The translations under genes and the position numbers were made by a program. Positions 18,001-26,451 of a DNA stretch of 64,000 nt are shown piece after piece (positions within the stretch are counted from its first letter, which is position 1; each line of letters starts with the position of its first letter). Source of the stretch: Phycisphaerales bacterium (GTDB lineage: Bacteria > Planctomycetota > Phycisphaerae > UBA1845); NCBI GenBank assembly GCA_020639115.1, contig JACKHG010000010.1, positions 62,001-126,000 of the forward strand, given 5' to 3'. Below the pieces are notes generated by a model. That model saw only the letters and a list, made by a program, of their open reading frames with translations. It made no database searches and was not told where the DNA came from.

Positions 18001-20013
18001 ATGGCGATCAAGCAGCTGACCGATGCGCAGGTCCGTTCGATGTCCGTCGAGGAGAAGGATCGCTGGTGGCTGGAAAACGTGTACCAGGGGGACATTCCGC
18101 AGTTCACGGTGCGTTCGGTGGTCTGCGGCTTCTTTCTGGGTGGCGTGCTGTCGATCACGAATCTCTACGTCGGCGCGAAGACCGGGTGGGCGCTCGGCGT
18201 GGGCATCACGTCGGTGATCCTGGCCTACCTCATCTTCAAGACGCTGCAGAAGGCGCACCTCGCGGACAACTACCACGTCCTCGAGAACAACATCATGCAG
18301 TCGATCGCCTGCGCCGCGGGGTACACGAACGGTCCGCTGATCGCGAGCATGGCCGCCTACATGGTGATCCAGAACGTGGTGATCCCCTGGTGGCAGATGA
18401 TGCTGTGGTGCTTCGGCCTGACGGTAATGGGCGTGCTCTTTGCGTTTCCCCTGAAACGCCGGTTCATCAACGACGAGCAGTTGCCCTTCCCGGAGGGGCA
18501 GGCGGCGGGTGTGGTGCTGGACACGCTGCACAGCGAAGACGAGGAGGACGAGGCGAAGCGCGTGCTGCCCGCGAAGCTGCTGGTCATCTTCAGCGCACTT
18601 GCCGCGGTCATCAAGTTGCTCCAGTCCAGCAAGATACTCACGAAGATCCACCTGGGGATTCTGCATATCCCGGAGATGCTGGACGAATGGTACTACACGT
18701 GGGCGGAACGCGCCCATCATTACATCCCCACGCTGTCGCGCGTTCCTCTGCGTGAACTGACCGTCCGGCCCGAGCTGGACATCGCCATGATCGGGGCCGG
18801 CGGCCTGATGGGCATTCGCACGGGCGTCTCGCTCATGATTGGCGCGGTTCTGAACTACGTCGTCATCGTGCCCTGGATCATCTCCCGCGGTGACATCCAC
18901 CCGGTCGCCGACGAGGCGACGCTGGCCGCCTGGACACAGGCGGTGATTGCCACCGTCACCGGCGCCAAGGCCCCGGCGACGGCTGCTTTCAGCGCCGGGG
19001 ACTTCTACCATTACGGTTTCAAGCCGATCACGACGTGGGCGTTGTGGAGCGGCGTGACGATGATGACGACGGCTTCGCTGGTCGCTTTCTTCAGCAAGCC
19101 GGCGACGCTGCTCAAGCCGCTCAAGGGCCTGTTCCAGAAGCACGAGCGCACCGAGGACTGCCTCAAGAGCGTCGAGCTGCCGTTGTGGGTCTCGGTGGTC
19201 GGCGTGCCGATCATTGGCGCCGGACTCGTCTACATGGCCTGGGCCTTCTACGGCGTGCCCGTGTGGATGTCATCGATCGCCGTCCCGATGGTCTTCATTT
19301 TCACGCTGATCGCCGTGAATTCGACGGCGCTCACGTCGATCACGCCCACCGGCGCGATGGGCAAGATCACGCAGCTCACCTACGGGGCGATCGCCCCGGG
19401 ACAGATTCGCACGAATATCGTGACGGCGTGCATCAGCGCGGAGGTCAGCAGCAGCGCCTCGAACCTCATTCAGAACATCAAGCCGGGCTATATGCTCGGC
19501 GGCAAGCCGCGCCTGCAGGCGATCGGCCACGTGATCGGGGGCGTGGCGGGTTCACTCGCCTCGGTTGCGGTGTTCTACGCCCTGTTCCTGCGGAACAGCC
19601 CGTCGACGTTGATCACGCCGGAATACCCCTACCCAGCCGCGACGGCGTGGAAGGCCGTGGCGGAAATCCTCACCAAGGGCATCGGGCAGCTTCCGGTGTC
19701 GGCCCAGTGGTCGGTCCTCATCGGCGGTGTCGCCGGCATCGTGCTCGAGATTATCCGTATCGCGAGCAAGGGGAAGTTTCCGATCAGCCCGGTGGGCATC
19801 GGCCTGGCGTTCATCATTCCCTTCACGACCTGCCTGGCGATGTTCGCCGGGTCGTTCATGTTCTGGGTCATCGGCCGGCTCTACCCCCGCCCGGAGCAGA
19901 AGCCCAACACGATCTTCGTGCAGAACCAGGAATCGATCTGTGCCGGCATCATCGCCGGCGCCGCGCTGATGGGCGTGGCGGTCATGGCCATCGAGCTGTT
20001 TCTGCTGAAGTAG
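18001..20013 (+). CDS. OPT-family oligopeptide/metal-chelate transporter
   Basis: 670 residues with about 14-16 predicted membrane helices. OPT family marks include the early SITNLYVGAKTGWALGVGIT segment, YTNGPLIASMAAYMVI, and late SSASNLIQNIKPGYMLGG. These transporters are proton-coupled importers of peptides or metal-peptide chelates; the substrate cannot be told from sequence. The gene stands alone with a 261-bp gap upstream (small hairpin GCGAACC/GGTTCGC near 17812) and ends 39 bp before a convergent hip operon. Confidence 0.9.
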   Translation: MAIKQLTDAQVRSMSVEEKDRWWLENVYQGDIPQFTVRSVVCGFFLGGVLSITNLYVGAKTGWALGVGITSVILAYLIFKTLQKAHLADNYHVLENNIMQSIACAAGYTNGPLIASMAAYMVIQNVVIPWWQMMLWCFGLTVMGVLFAFPLKRRFINDEQLPFPEGQAAGVVLDTLHSEDEEDEAKRVLPAKLLVIFSALAAVIKLLQSSKILTKIHLGILHIPEMLDEWYYTWAERAHHYIPTLSRVPLRELTVRPELDIAMIGAGGLMGIRTGVSLMIGAVLNYVVIVPWIISRGDIHPVADEATLAAWTQAVIATVTGAKAPATAAFSAGDFYHYGFKPITTWALWSGVTMMTTASLVAFFSKPATLLKPLKGLFQKHERTEDCLKSVELPLWVSVVGVPIIGAGLVYMAWAFYGVPVWMSSIAVPMVFIFTLIAVNSTALTSITPTGAMGKITQLTYGAIAPGQIRTNIVTACISAEVSSSASNLIQNIKPGYMLGGKPRLQAIGHVIGGVAGSLASVAVFYALFLRNSPSTLITPEYPYPAATAWKAVAEILTKGIGQLPVSAQWSVLIGGVAGIVLEIIRIASKGKFPISPVGIGLAFIIPFTTCLAMFAGSFMFWVIGRLYPRPEQKPNTIFVQNQESICAGIIAGAALMGVAVMAIELFLLK

Positions 20014-20052
20014 CCGGCGCGGAGCGGCGCACGTAATTCGCGAAATCGGCTG

Positions 20053-20973
20053 TCAGACGAGCTGCCGTGTGCGCGCCGCCAGCAGATCCGCATAGCGTGC
20101 TTTCTGCTCGGCGGGCAGGCAGCAGCGCTCGAGGAGTTCCTGAGCCGGCGCCAGCGCCGCAGCCTGCCGCTCCAGCACGCGCTCCGCCGCCTTGCGGGTC
20201 AGGCCCGCGTACTCCGCGAATGCCAGCCAGCTTTTGCGGCTCAAATTGTCCTTCTTGCCCCCCACCGGCAGGGCCAGCGTGTCCTGGGGAATGACCAGAC
20301 GCGTGCAGACCTGGTCGTACGCAGGCGTCAGCTTCACGATGCCCCGCGGGTCCACGAGCACCGACAGATTCTTCAGGTGCACGTCTCCGTTACCCGTCCA
20401 CCATCCAAACACAAGCATCCTGAAGAGCTTGAGAATCTCCACGGGAGGCTCGGTCGCGAACTTCCGCAGCAGCCGCACGCACAACTCGGCTGTCCCTGCG
20501 TACTTCGCCCGCGGCGGTTGCTCGGCCAGTTGGCAGAAATCCTCCTGGTGCACCTTGCGGCCGTCGCTGCGGCGGTCGAAGCGCTGCACGATGAACGCGC
20601 GGGTGCCGTCGCTCAAGTGAATGAGCCCGCTGGGCGCTACCGCGACATCGACCAACTCCGCCAGCCGCGTCGTGACGTGCTCGTTCTCCGGGAGGGCCGG
20701 GTAGGTCTCCGTCTGCGGCTTGAGAATATACCGGCCACCTTCCGTCACCACCTGCAGCGTCTTGCGATCCGTGGAGAACCCCACCGATATCTTCTTCTGC
20801 ACGCCCGAGAAGGTCGTGTGGCCGACCATGGCGAGCGCTGCCGTGTGGATCTTGCTCAGGGCAAGATCGATCGTCGGAATCCGCGCCGTCCCGAACAGAC
20901 GGCGGGCGCAGCGCGCATGGTACCCCTCTCCTGCACGCACGTCCCCGAGGCAAATCAGGCAAACGGAACTCAT
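20053..20973 (-). CDS. hipT: HipT-like Ser/Thr kinase toxin (HipA C-terminal type)
   Basis: 306 residues from the ATG at 20973, which overlaps the previous stop (ATGA). It opens with a Cys/His knuckle (CLICLGD, YHARC). The Gly-rich loop is TTFSGVQKK, with S56 as the likely autophosphorylation Ser; the first Ser of the usual SIS motif is replaced by Thr. The ATP lysine is in YILKPQ (K85), the catalytic loop is GNGDVHLKN (194-202) and the metal Asp is in PAYD (D220). The HipA N-subdomain 1 is missing and encoded by the separate upstream gene. This matches tripartite HipBST, in which HipT phosphorylates a tRNA synthetase; the target here is unknown. Confidence 0.85.
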   Translation of the reverse strand: MSSVCLICLGDVRAGEGYHARCARRLFGTARIPTIDLALSKIHTAALAMVGHTTFSGVQKKISVGFSTDRKTLQVVTEGGRYILKPQTETYPALPENEHVTTRLAELVDVAVAPSGLIHLSDGTRAFIVQRFDRRSDGRKVHQEDFCQLAEQPPRAKYAGTAELCVRLLRKFATEPPVEILKLFRMLVFGWWTGNGDVHLKNLSVLVDPRGIVKLTPAYDQVCTRLVIPQDTLALPVGGKKDNLSRKSWLAFAEYAGLTRKAAERVLERQAAALAPAQELLERCCLPAEQKARYADLLAARTRQLV

Positions 20974-21305
20974 GGCGTATCGTCCGCCGCCGGCAGGATC
21001 TCGACGTCGCCGACACAGTCCGCGCACGTCGCCAGGAGCAGGCCGAACGCGTCATCCTTGGAGACCTTCAACTTCAGTGCAGCCAGTTCGAGGAGCCATC
21101 CCTCGGGCAGCAGATTCTGAAAGAAGGGATGCAGACCATCGGCAACGTACGGCTCGGCACGCAGCGGCAGGGTCAGCGCGACCGGCGTTGCCGCCGCGTC
21201 CGCCAGCCAGGCATCGTCGTATTGGAAAACCACTTCGCGCCCGGACTCGGTGAGGGTCCCGGCGCGACGGCCATCGATACGGACGATCCCAGCGCGCTCC
21301 TTCAC
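20970..21305 (-). CDS. hipS: HipS-like protein (HipA N-terminal subdomain 1)
   Basis: 111 residues matching the Couple_hipA/HipN domain: VRIDGRRAGTLTESGREVVFQYDDAWL, ALTLPLRAEPY and HPFFQNLLPEGWLLE. It overlaps hipB and hipT by 4 bp each, so translation is coupled. In HipBST systems this split domain acts as the antitoxin to HipT (known from E. coli); the same role is inferred here. Length is right for HipS. Confidence 0.85.
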   Translation of the reverse strand: MKERAGIVRIDGRRAGTLTESGREVVFQYDDAWLADAAATPVALTLPLRAEPYVADGLHPFFQNLLPEGWLLELAALKLKVSKDDAFGLLLATCADCVGDVEILPAADDTP

Positions 21306-21538
21306 GGCTGATCCTCATCTCGCGGCGCATCGACGGGTCCGAGGGTCTTGCCGAATACCGCCAGGACGCGGTTCACGATACTCAGGCGGACGGTAGGTTT
21401 GTTGCGTTCAAGCTCGGAGACGAAGCGCGTCCCAACGCCCGCGAGTTCTCCCAGCTCGCGTTGGGTGAGGCGGCTCGCCTGCCTGCGTGTGCGAACAAAA
21501 CTCCCGATATCGATATGGTTGTCGGGATTGGAGTCCAT
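21302..21538 (-). CDS. hipB: HipB-like XRE-family repressor
   Basis: 78 residues from the ATG at 21538 (MDSNPDNHIDIG). The frame also has an ATG at 21562, but that lies about 12 nt from the predicted transcription start and its codons run through an operator. GGAAG sits about 8 nt before 21538, so this start is preferred. The helix-turn-helix is RLTQRELGELAGVGTRFVSELER, typical XRE. It should bind the palindromes at 21546, 21618 and 21689 and repress the hip operon. Confidence 0.88.
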   Translation of the reverse strand: MDSNPDNHIDIGSFVRTRRQASRLTQRELGELAGVGTRFVSELERNKPTVRLSIVNRVLAVFGKTLGPVDAPRDEDQP

Positions 21539-21545
21539 CTGAGTC

Positions 21546-21559
21546 TTCCCGATCGGGAA
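21546..21559. promoter_or_regulatory. hip operator O1
   Basis: Perfect 14-bp palindrome TTCCCGATCGGGAA, just upstream of the hipB start and downstream of the predicted transcription start. It overlaps the ribosome site. Confidence 0.8.
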
Positions 21560-21580
21560 CATACCAGGCTACTTATAGTG

Positions 21581-21609
21581 AGTATATCGGGTTTCCACGG
21601 ACAAGGCAA
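21581..21609 (-). promoter_or_regulatory. Promoter of the hip operon
   Basis: Minus strand: TTGCCT (21609-21604), 17-bp spacer, TATACT (21586-21581). It is flanked by operators O1 and O2, as expected for an autorepressed toxin-antitoxin promoter. Confidence 0.65.
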
Positions 21610-21617
21610 GCAATGTA

Positions 21618-21631
21618 TTCCCGATCGGTAT
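21618..21631. promoter_or_regulatory. hip operator O2 (imperfect)
   Basis: TTCCCGATCGGTAT, two positions off the perfect palindrome, immediately upstream of the -35 box. Its centre is 72 bp from O1. Confidence 0.75.
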
Positions 21632-21688
21632 CAAAACATCCAGATTCTGGCCACGTGTACGCTGAAACCGTCGATATGAGGTATGATA

Positions 21689-21702
21689 TTCCCGATCGGG
21701 AT
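21689..21702. promoter_or_regulatory. hip operator O3
   Basis: TTCCCGATCGGGAT, one mismatch from the palindrome. Its centre is 71 bp from O2, close to the end of the tetR-type gene. Confidence 0.75.
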
Positions 21703-21722
21703 TCTATCCATGCACAGACCAG

Positions 21723-22310
21723 TCACGCCGGCCAGGCACGCATCGCCGTGCGGGCCAGGCGGAGCAGTTGGGGCCGCGTCGCCCCGCTGGTGGCCTCGAC
21801 CGCCATGCCGTGCAGCACCGTGGCGAAGTAACGCGCCAGGTCGGCGACGTTCTCGCCTGCGGGCAACTCGCCTTCGGCCTGCGCCCGCTTCAGCCGCTTG
21901 CGGATCCTCGCCTCCCCGGTCGCGCGGCGGCGAATGAGCTCGCGGCGGACCGCGTCAGACGCAGCGCCGCAACTGAGCGCGCCCTGCACCAGCAGGCAAC
22001 CACGCGGCGTGCGTCCGCCCGTAACCACCGCAACCGACTCGCGCAGCAGGCGTTCAATCGCAGCCCGGGCGGCTGGCTCAGCCAGGGCCGCTGCAAAGTA
22101 CCCGGCGGGTCCACGCTCGTAGTGGTCGAGCGCCCGGCGGAAAAGCGCCTCCTTGTTGCCGAACGCGGCGTAGAGGCTGGGCCGGTTGATGCCCATCGCG
22201 GTGGTGAGTTCCTCGAGCGACGCCCCGGCGTAGCCCTTGCGCCAGAAGATTTCCAGGGCGCGGGTGAGCGCCAGGTGCTCGTCGAATGTGCGGGGCCGTC
22301 CCCGGGCCAT
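21723..22310 (-). CDS. TetR/AcrR-family transcriptional regulator
   Basis: 195 residues from the ATG at 22310 (MARGRPRTFDEHLALTRALEIF); the longer open frame upstream crosses the intergenic operator and is rejected. The DNA-binding helices are SLEELTTAMGINRPSLYAAFGNKEALF. The C-terminal ligand domain has GCLLVQGALSCGA, seen in one AcrR subgroup. It is divergent from an SDR gene 113 bp away and most likely represses it from the palindromes between them. The ligand is unknown, perhaps an aldehyde or electrophile (speculative). Confidence 0.9.
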   Translation of the reverse strand: MARGRPRTFDEHLALTRALEIFWRKGYAGASLEELTTAMGINRPSLYAAFGNKEALFRRALDHYERGPAGYFAAALAEPAARAAIERLLRESVAVVTGGRTPRGCLLVQGALSCGAASDAVRRELIRRRATGEARIRKRLKRAQAEGELPAGENVADLARYFATVLHGMAVEATSGATRPQLLRLARTAMRAWPA

Positions 22311-22352
22311 GGGTGCTCCTCGGAGTTGTTTACCTATCGATACATTATTCGG

Positions 22353-22371
22353 CTGGACGGGGCCCGTCCAG
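22353..22371. promoter_or_regulatory. Palindromic operator between tetR-type and SDR genes
   Basis: Perfect 9-bp inverted repeat CTGGACGGG-G-CCCGTCCAG. An outer pair CGATACA (22338-22344) and TGTATCG (22383-22389) is centred within 2 bp of it. A weak promoter for the SDR gene, TTGTAT (22374), 17 bp, CATAAA (22397), starts at its right edge. Confidence 0.7.
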
Positions 22372-22422
22372 TGTTGTATTTTTGTATCGGTCATTACATA
22401 AATAGCCGGAAGGAGCCCTACC

Positions 22423-23166
22423 ATGCAAGCAGCACTTTCAGGCCAGGCCGCCCTCGTCACGGGCGGATCCCGCGGCATCGGCGCCGCCATCGCCAAACGT
22501 CTCGCCGCCGACGGAGCAGCCGTCGCCCTCACCTACGCCCGCTCGCCGGATCGGGCCGACGCGGTGGTCCGTGACATCACTCAGGCGGGCGGCCGGGCCG
22601 TGGCGCTGCGTGCGGACAGCGCCGACCCCGCCGCCGTGCGCGAAGCAGTCGACGAGGCCGCCCGGCAGTTCGGCCGTCTCGACATCCTGGTGAACAACGC
22701 CGGCATCGGGGTTATCAAGCCCATTGCGGAGTTCGCCCTGGAGGATTTCGATCGCACCGTCGCGATCAACGTGCGGGCCGTGTTCGTCGCCGCCCAGGCG
22801 GCAGCCCGCCACATGACCGAGGGTGGGCGCATCATCACCATCGGCAGCGTCAACGCCGACCGCATGCCCTTCGTCGGTGGTGCGGTCTACGCGATGTCCA
22901 AGGCTGCGGTGGCTGGGCTCACGCGCGGCCTGGCGCGCGACCTCGGGCCGCGCGGCATCACGGTGAACAACGTGCAACCTGGCCCCGTCGATACCGAGCT
23001 CAACCCGGCGGAGGGTGAGTTCGCCGAGTCGCTCAAGAGACTCATGGCGCTGCCGCGCTACGCCCACGCGGACGAAATCGCCGCCATGGTCGCCTACCTC
23101 GCCAGTCCCGCGGCTGGCTTCGTTACGGGCGCCTCGCTCACGATCGACGGCGGCTTCGCGGCGTAA
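22423..23166 (+). CDS. Short-chain dehydrogenase/reductase (FabG-like)
   Basis: 247 residues of a classical SDR: cofactor motif TGGSRGIGAAIA, NNAGIG, catalytic Ser in TIGSVNAD and YxxxK in YAMSKAA, then PGPVDTEL and the end GASLTIDGGFAA. It is likely an NADP(H)-dependent oxidoreductase; the substrate is not predictable. Divergence from a TetR regulator points to an inducible detoxification or secondary role rather than housekeeping fatty-acid synthesis. Confidence 0.92.
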   Translation: MQAALSGQAALVTGGSRGIGAAIAKRLAADGAAVALTYARSPDRADAVVRDITQAGGRAVALRADSADPAAVREAVDEAARQFGRLDILVNNAGIGVIKPIAEFALEDFDRTVAINVRAVFVAAQAAARHMTEGGRIITIGSVNADRMPFVGGAVYAMSKAAVAGLTRGLARDLGPRGITVNNVQPGPVDTELNPAEGEFAESLKRLMALPRYAHADEIAAMVAYLASPAAGFVTGASLTIDGGFAA

Positions 23167-23190
23167 TCGGCGCGCAACGGCGCCGGTGAT

Positions 23191-23220
23191 TCGACCGTCG
23201 GACCCCGTACCCCATATAAT
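23191..23220 (+). promoter_or_regulatory. Candidate promoter of the pentose phosphate operon
   Basis: TCGACC (23191-23196), 18-bp spacer, perfect TATAAT (23215-23220), about 97 bp before gnd. Confidence 0.55.
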
Positions 23221-23316
23221 CCCGCTCCGAAAAGGACTGGATCAGACGGCGCGGCTGCGGATCCGCACGCGCGCCGCCCACGGTCCGGAGCGGGCCGGCA
23301 ACACGAGGAGACAGCC

Positions 23317-24336
23317 ATGCAACTGGGAATGATCGGCCTTGGCCGGATGGGCGCAAACATGGTGCGCCGCCTGATCCGCCAAGGCCATGAGTGCGTCGTC
23401 TATGACCGCGCCGCCCAGGCGGTCGAGGAACTCGTGGCCGAGAAGGCCACGGGCGCAGCCAGCCTGAAGGAGTTCGTGCACAAACTCGCGAAACCGCGGG
23501 CGGTCTGGCTCATGGTGCCGGCGGGCGTGGTCGATGCCGCGATCGCCGATCTGCTCCCCCTGCTCGATGCCGACGATACGCTCATCGATGGGGGCAATTC
23601 GTACTACATCGACGACATCCGCCGCAGCCGCGAACTCGCCGAGCACAAGGTGCACTACGTTGACGTCGGCACGAGCGGCGGGGTCTGGGGGCTCGAACGC
23701 GGCTACTGCATGATGATCGGCGGCGAGCAGGAGACCGTCGAGCGGCTCGATCCGATCTTCGCGGCGCTGGCCCCCGGGCGCGGAGAGGTCGCGCGTACCC
23801 CGGGCCGCGGCGACCGGCACACCGGCACGGCTGAGCAGGGCTACCTCCACTGCGGGCCCAGCGGCGCCGGCCACTTCGTGAAGATGGTCCACAACGGCAT
23901 CGAGTACGGGCTCATGGCGGCGTACGCCGAGGGCTTCGCCGTGCTGCGCGGCGCGGACATCGGCGACCACACGCACGACCTCGACGCCGAGACGACGCCG
24001 CTGCGCGAGCCCGACCACTACCGCTACGACCTGCCCCTGGCGGACATCGCCGAGGTTTGGCGGCGCGGCAGCGTGATCGCGTCGTGGCTGCTCGATCTCA
24101 CCGCCTCCGCGTTGCTCAAGGACCCGCAACTGGCCAACTTTTCCGGCCGGGTGTCGGACTCGGGCGAGGGGCGCTGGACGCTGAAGGCCGCGATCGACGA
24201 GGCGGTGCCCGCGCCGGTGCTGGCCGCCGCCATCCACGGCCGGTTCAGCTCGCGCGGCGGTTCAGATTTTCCCAATAAGCTGCTTTCCGCCCTGCGCTTC
24301 GAGTTCGGCGGCCACCACGAGAAACCTGCATCCTGA
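23317..24336 (+). CDS. gnd: 6-phosphogluconate dehydrogenase (decarboxylating, short NAD-type)
   Basis: 339 residues. The N-terminus MQLGMIGLGRMGANMVRRL is the dinucleotide fold. Further motifs are IDGGNSYY, DVGTSGGVWGLERGYCMMIGG and GPSGAGHFVKMVHNGIEYG with the catalytic Lys. Length matches the short GndA/YqeC type, often NAD-preferring, rather than the 470-residue E. coli form. It converts 6-phosphogluconate to ribulose 5-phosphate and CO2. It is first in the gnd-zwf-pgl-rpiB operon, 14 bp before zwf. Confidence 0.95.
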   Translation: MQLGMIGLGRMGANMVRRLIRQGHECVVYDRAAQAVEELVAEKATGAASLKEFVHKLAKPRAVWLMVPAGVVDAAIADLLPLLDADDTLIDGGNSYYIDDIRRSRELAEHKVHYVDVGTSGGVWGLERGYCMMIGGEQETVERLDPIFAALAPGRGEVARTPGRGDRHTGTAEQGYLHCGPSGAGHFVKMVHNGIEYGLMAAYAEGFAVLRGADIGDHTHDLDAETTPLREPDHYRYDLPLADIAEVWRRGSVIASWLLDLTASALLKDPQLANFSGRVSDSGEGRWTLKAAIDEAVPAPVLAAAIHGRFSSRGGSDFPNKLLSALRFEFGGHHEKPAS

Positions 24337-24350
24337 CAGGAGCGCTCCGC

Positions 24351-25730
24351 ATGGAACCCCGGCAATCCGACGCATTCGTGTTCTTCGGCGCCACCGGCGA
24401 CCTGGCGAAGAAGAAGATCTTTCCCGCCCTGCACGCCATGGCCCGGCGCGGACGCCTGCGCATCCCGGTCATCGGCGTGAGCCGCTCCGCCGAGAACGTG
24501 GAGGCCCTGCGCGCCCTCGCCCGTGAGAGCATCGAGCAGCACGGCGGCGGTATCGACCCTGCGGCGTTCGACCGCCTCATCGGCCTGCTCAAGTACGTCC
24601 GCGGCGATCACACCAAGTCGCCGACGTTTCACGAAATCCGTAAGGCGCTGGGCGAGGCGAATCACCCGGCGTACTACCTGGCGATTCCGCCGTCGATGTT
24701 CGGCACCGTCGTCCAGCATCTCGGTGAGACCGGCTGCACGCGCGGCGCCCGCGTCATCATCGAGAAGCCGTTCGGCCGCGACCGCGAATCCGCCCGGGCG
24801 CTGGACGAGATTCTCTTCGGCGTCTTCAACGAGCGTTCGGTCTACCGCATCGACCACTACCTGGGCAAGCGCCCCGTCCACAGCCTGCTCTTCTTCCGCT
24901 TCGCGAACGCGTTCCTCGAGCCGTTCTGGAACCGCCACCACATCGAGAGCGTCCAGATCACCATGGCCGAGAGCTTCGGCGTGAAGGGGCGCGGCGCGTT
25001 CTACGAAGAGGTCGGCGCGGTGCGCGACGTGATCCAGAACCACCTCTTCCAGGTGCTGGTCAACATCGCGATGGAACCGCCGGTGCGCACTGACGCGGAG
25101 TCGATCCGCGACGAGAAGGTGAAGGTCCTGCGGGCCATCGCCCCGCTCGACTGCGCCAACATCATCCGCGGCCAGTTTCGCGGATATCGCGACGAAAAAG
25201 GCGTAAAACCCGACTCGCAGGTCGAGACCTACGCCGCCCTGCGCCTCACCATCGACTCGTGGCGCTGGCAGGGCGTGCCCTTCTACATCCGCGCGGGGAA
25301 ATGCCTGCCGGTGACCTGCGCCGAGATCCTCGTCCGCCTGCGCCAGCCGCCGAGCATCTACCAGGCCAAAGGTCTAAAACCCAATCACTGCCGCTGGCGC
25401 ATCAGCCCGGACGTCGCCATCGCCTTCGGGGTGAACACCGAGTCCGGCATCGACGACGACGGCGCCGAATCGGTCGAACTGCTCGCCTCGCGCCAGCCCG
25501 GCGTCGAGCAGATGGACGCCTACGAACGCCTGCTGCACGACGCGATCATCGGTGACGCCACGCTCTTCGCCCGCGACGACTACGTCGACGAGGCCTGGCG
25601 CATCGTCGATCCCGTGCTCAAGGAGCCCGGCGCGGTCCACCTCTACGAGCCCGGCACGTGGGGACCCACCGCCGATCGCTGCATCGGCCCGCCCGGCGGT
25701 TGGGATAACCCAGTCGTAACCCAGGAATGA
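24351..25730 (+). CDS. zwf: Glucose-6-phosphate 1-dehydrogenase
   Basis: 459 residues with the NADP motif FGATGDLAKKKIFPAL, the active-site block YRIDHYLGK, EKPFGRD and the late YIRAGKCLPVTCAEI. It oxidises glucose 6-phosphate to 6-phosphogluconolactone, starting the oxidative pentose phosphate pathway. Its stop overlaps the pgl start by 4 bp, so translation is coupled. Confidence 0.97.
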   Translation: MEPRQSDAFVFFGATGDLAKKKIFPALHAMARRGRLRIPVIGVSRSAENVEALRALARESIEQHGGGIDPAAFDRLIGLLKYVRGDHTKSPTFHEIRKALGEANHPAYYLAIPPSMFGTVVQHLGETGCTRGARVIIEKPFGRDRESARALDEILFGVFNERSVYRIDHYLGKRPVHSLLFFRFANAFLEPFWNRHHIESVQITMAESFGVKGRGAFYEEVGAVRDVIQNHLFQVLVNIAMEPPVRTDAESIRDEKVKVLRAIAPLDCANIIRGQFRGYRDEKGVKPDSQVETYAALRLTIDSWRWQGVPFYIRAGKCLPVTCAEILVRLRQPPSIYQAKGLKPNHCRWRISPDVAIAFGVNTESGIDDDGAESVELLASRQPGVEQMDAYERLLHDAIIGDATLFARDDYVDEAWRIVDPVLKEPGAVHLYEPGTWGPTADRCIGPPGGWDNPVVTQE

Positions 25731-26440
25731 TCCGACGGTCCAGCGTGAAGGTCCAGACCCTGCCAACACCCGAAGCGACCGCCCGCGCCGCCGCGGAGGC
25801 CATCGCAGCCGCTGCCTGGGCTGCGCTCGCCGAACGCGGGCGTTTTGTCGTCGCGCTGAGCGGAGGCCGCACCCCCTGGCTCATGCTCGCGGAACTGGCG
25901 GAACTGGACCTGCCCTGGACGCGCACCCACATCGTCCAGGTGGATGAGCGCGTCGCGCCTGCCGGACACGCCGACCGCAACCTGACGCACATCGAGGAAT
26001 GCCTCGCGGCTCCGCTTTCGAAGGGGCTGCAAGTCGTCGCGATGCCCGTGGAGGCCCCGGACCTTGCGGCTGCGGCGGATGAGTACGCCCGAACGCTGCG
26101 GAGCCTCGCGGGCGATCCGCCGGTACTCGACCTCGTGCACCTCGGCCTCGGCCCCGACGGTCACACGGCCTCGCTCGTGCCGGACGATGAAGTGCTGACC
26201 GTGACCGAGCGCGACGTCGCGGTCACCGGCGCGTACCAGGGGTGCCGGCGGATGACCCTGACGTATCCCGCGCTCGACCGCGCCCGCAAGGTGCTGTGGC
26301 TCGTGACGGGCGCTGAGAAATCCGGTATGCTGACGCGGCTGATCCGCGCCGACGCCGGCATCCCCGCCGGGCGGGTTCGCCAGGTTGCCGGGGTGGTCTT
26401 CGCCGACACGGCAGCAGCCGGCGGCCTTGCCTTCCGCTGA
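25727..26440 (+). CDS. pgl: 6-phosphogluconolactonase
   Basis: 237 residues. Family motifs: ALSGGRTPWLMLAEL, VQVDERVAP and LVHLGLGPDGHTASLVP, with the C-terminal LVTGAEKSGML. It hydrolyses the lactone made by Zwf. The ATG overlaps the zwf stop (ATGA); rpiB follows 11 bp later. Confidence 0.95.
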   Translation: MIRRSSVKVQTLPTPEATARAAAEAIAAAAWAALAERGRFVVALSGGRTPWLMLAELAELDLPWTRTHIVQVDERVAPAGHADRNLTHIEECLAAPLSKGLQVVAMPVEAPDLAAAADEYARTLRSLAGDPPVLDLVHLGLGPDGHTASLVPDDEVLTVTERDVAVTGAYQGCRRMTLTYPALDRARKVLWLVTGAEKSGMLTRLIRADAGIPAGRVRQVAGVVFADTAAAGGLAFR

Positions 26441-26451
26441 AAGGACCGATC

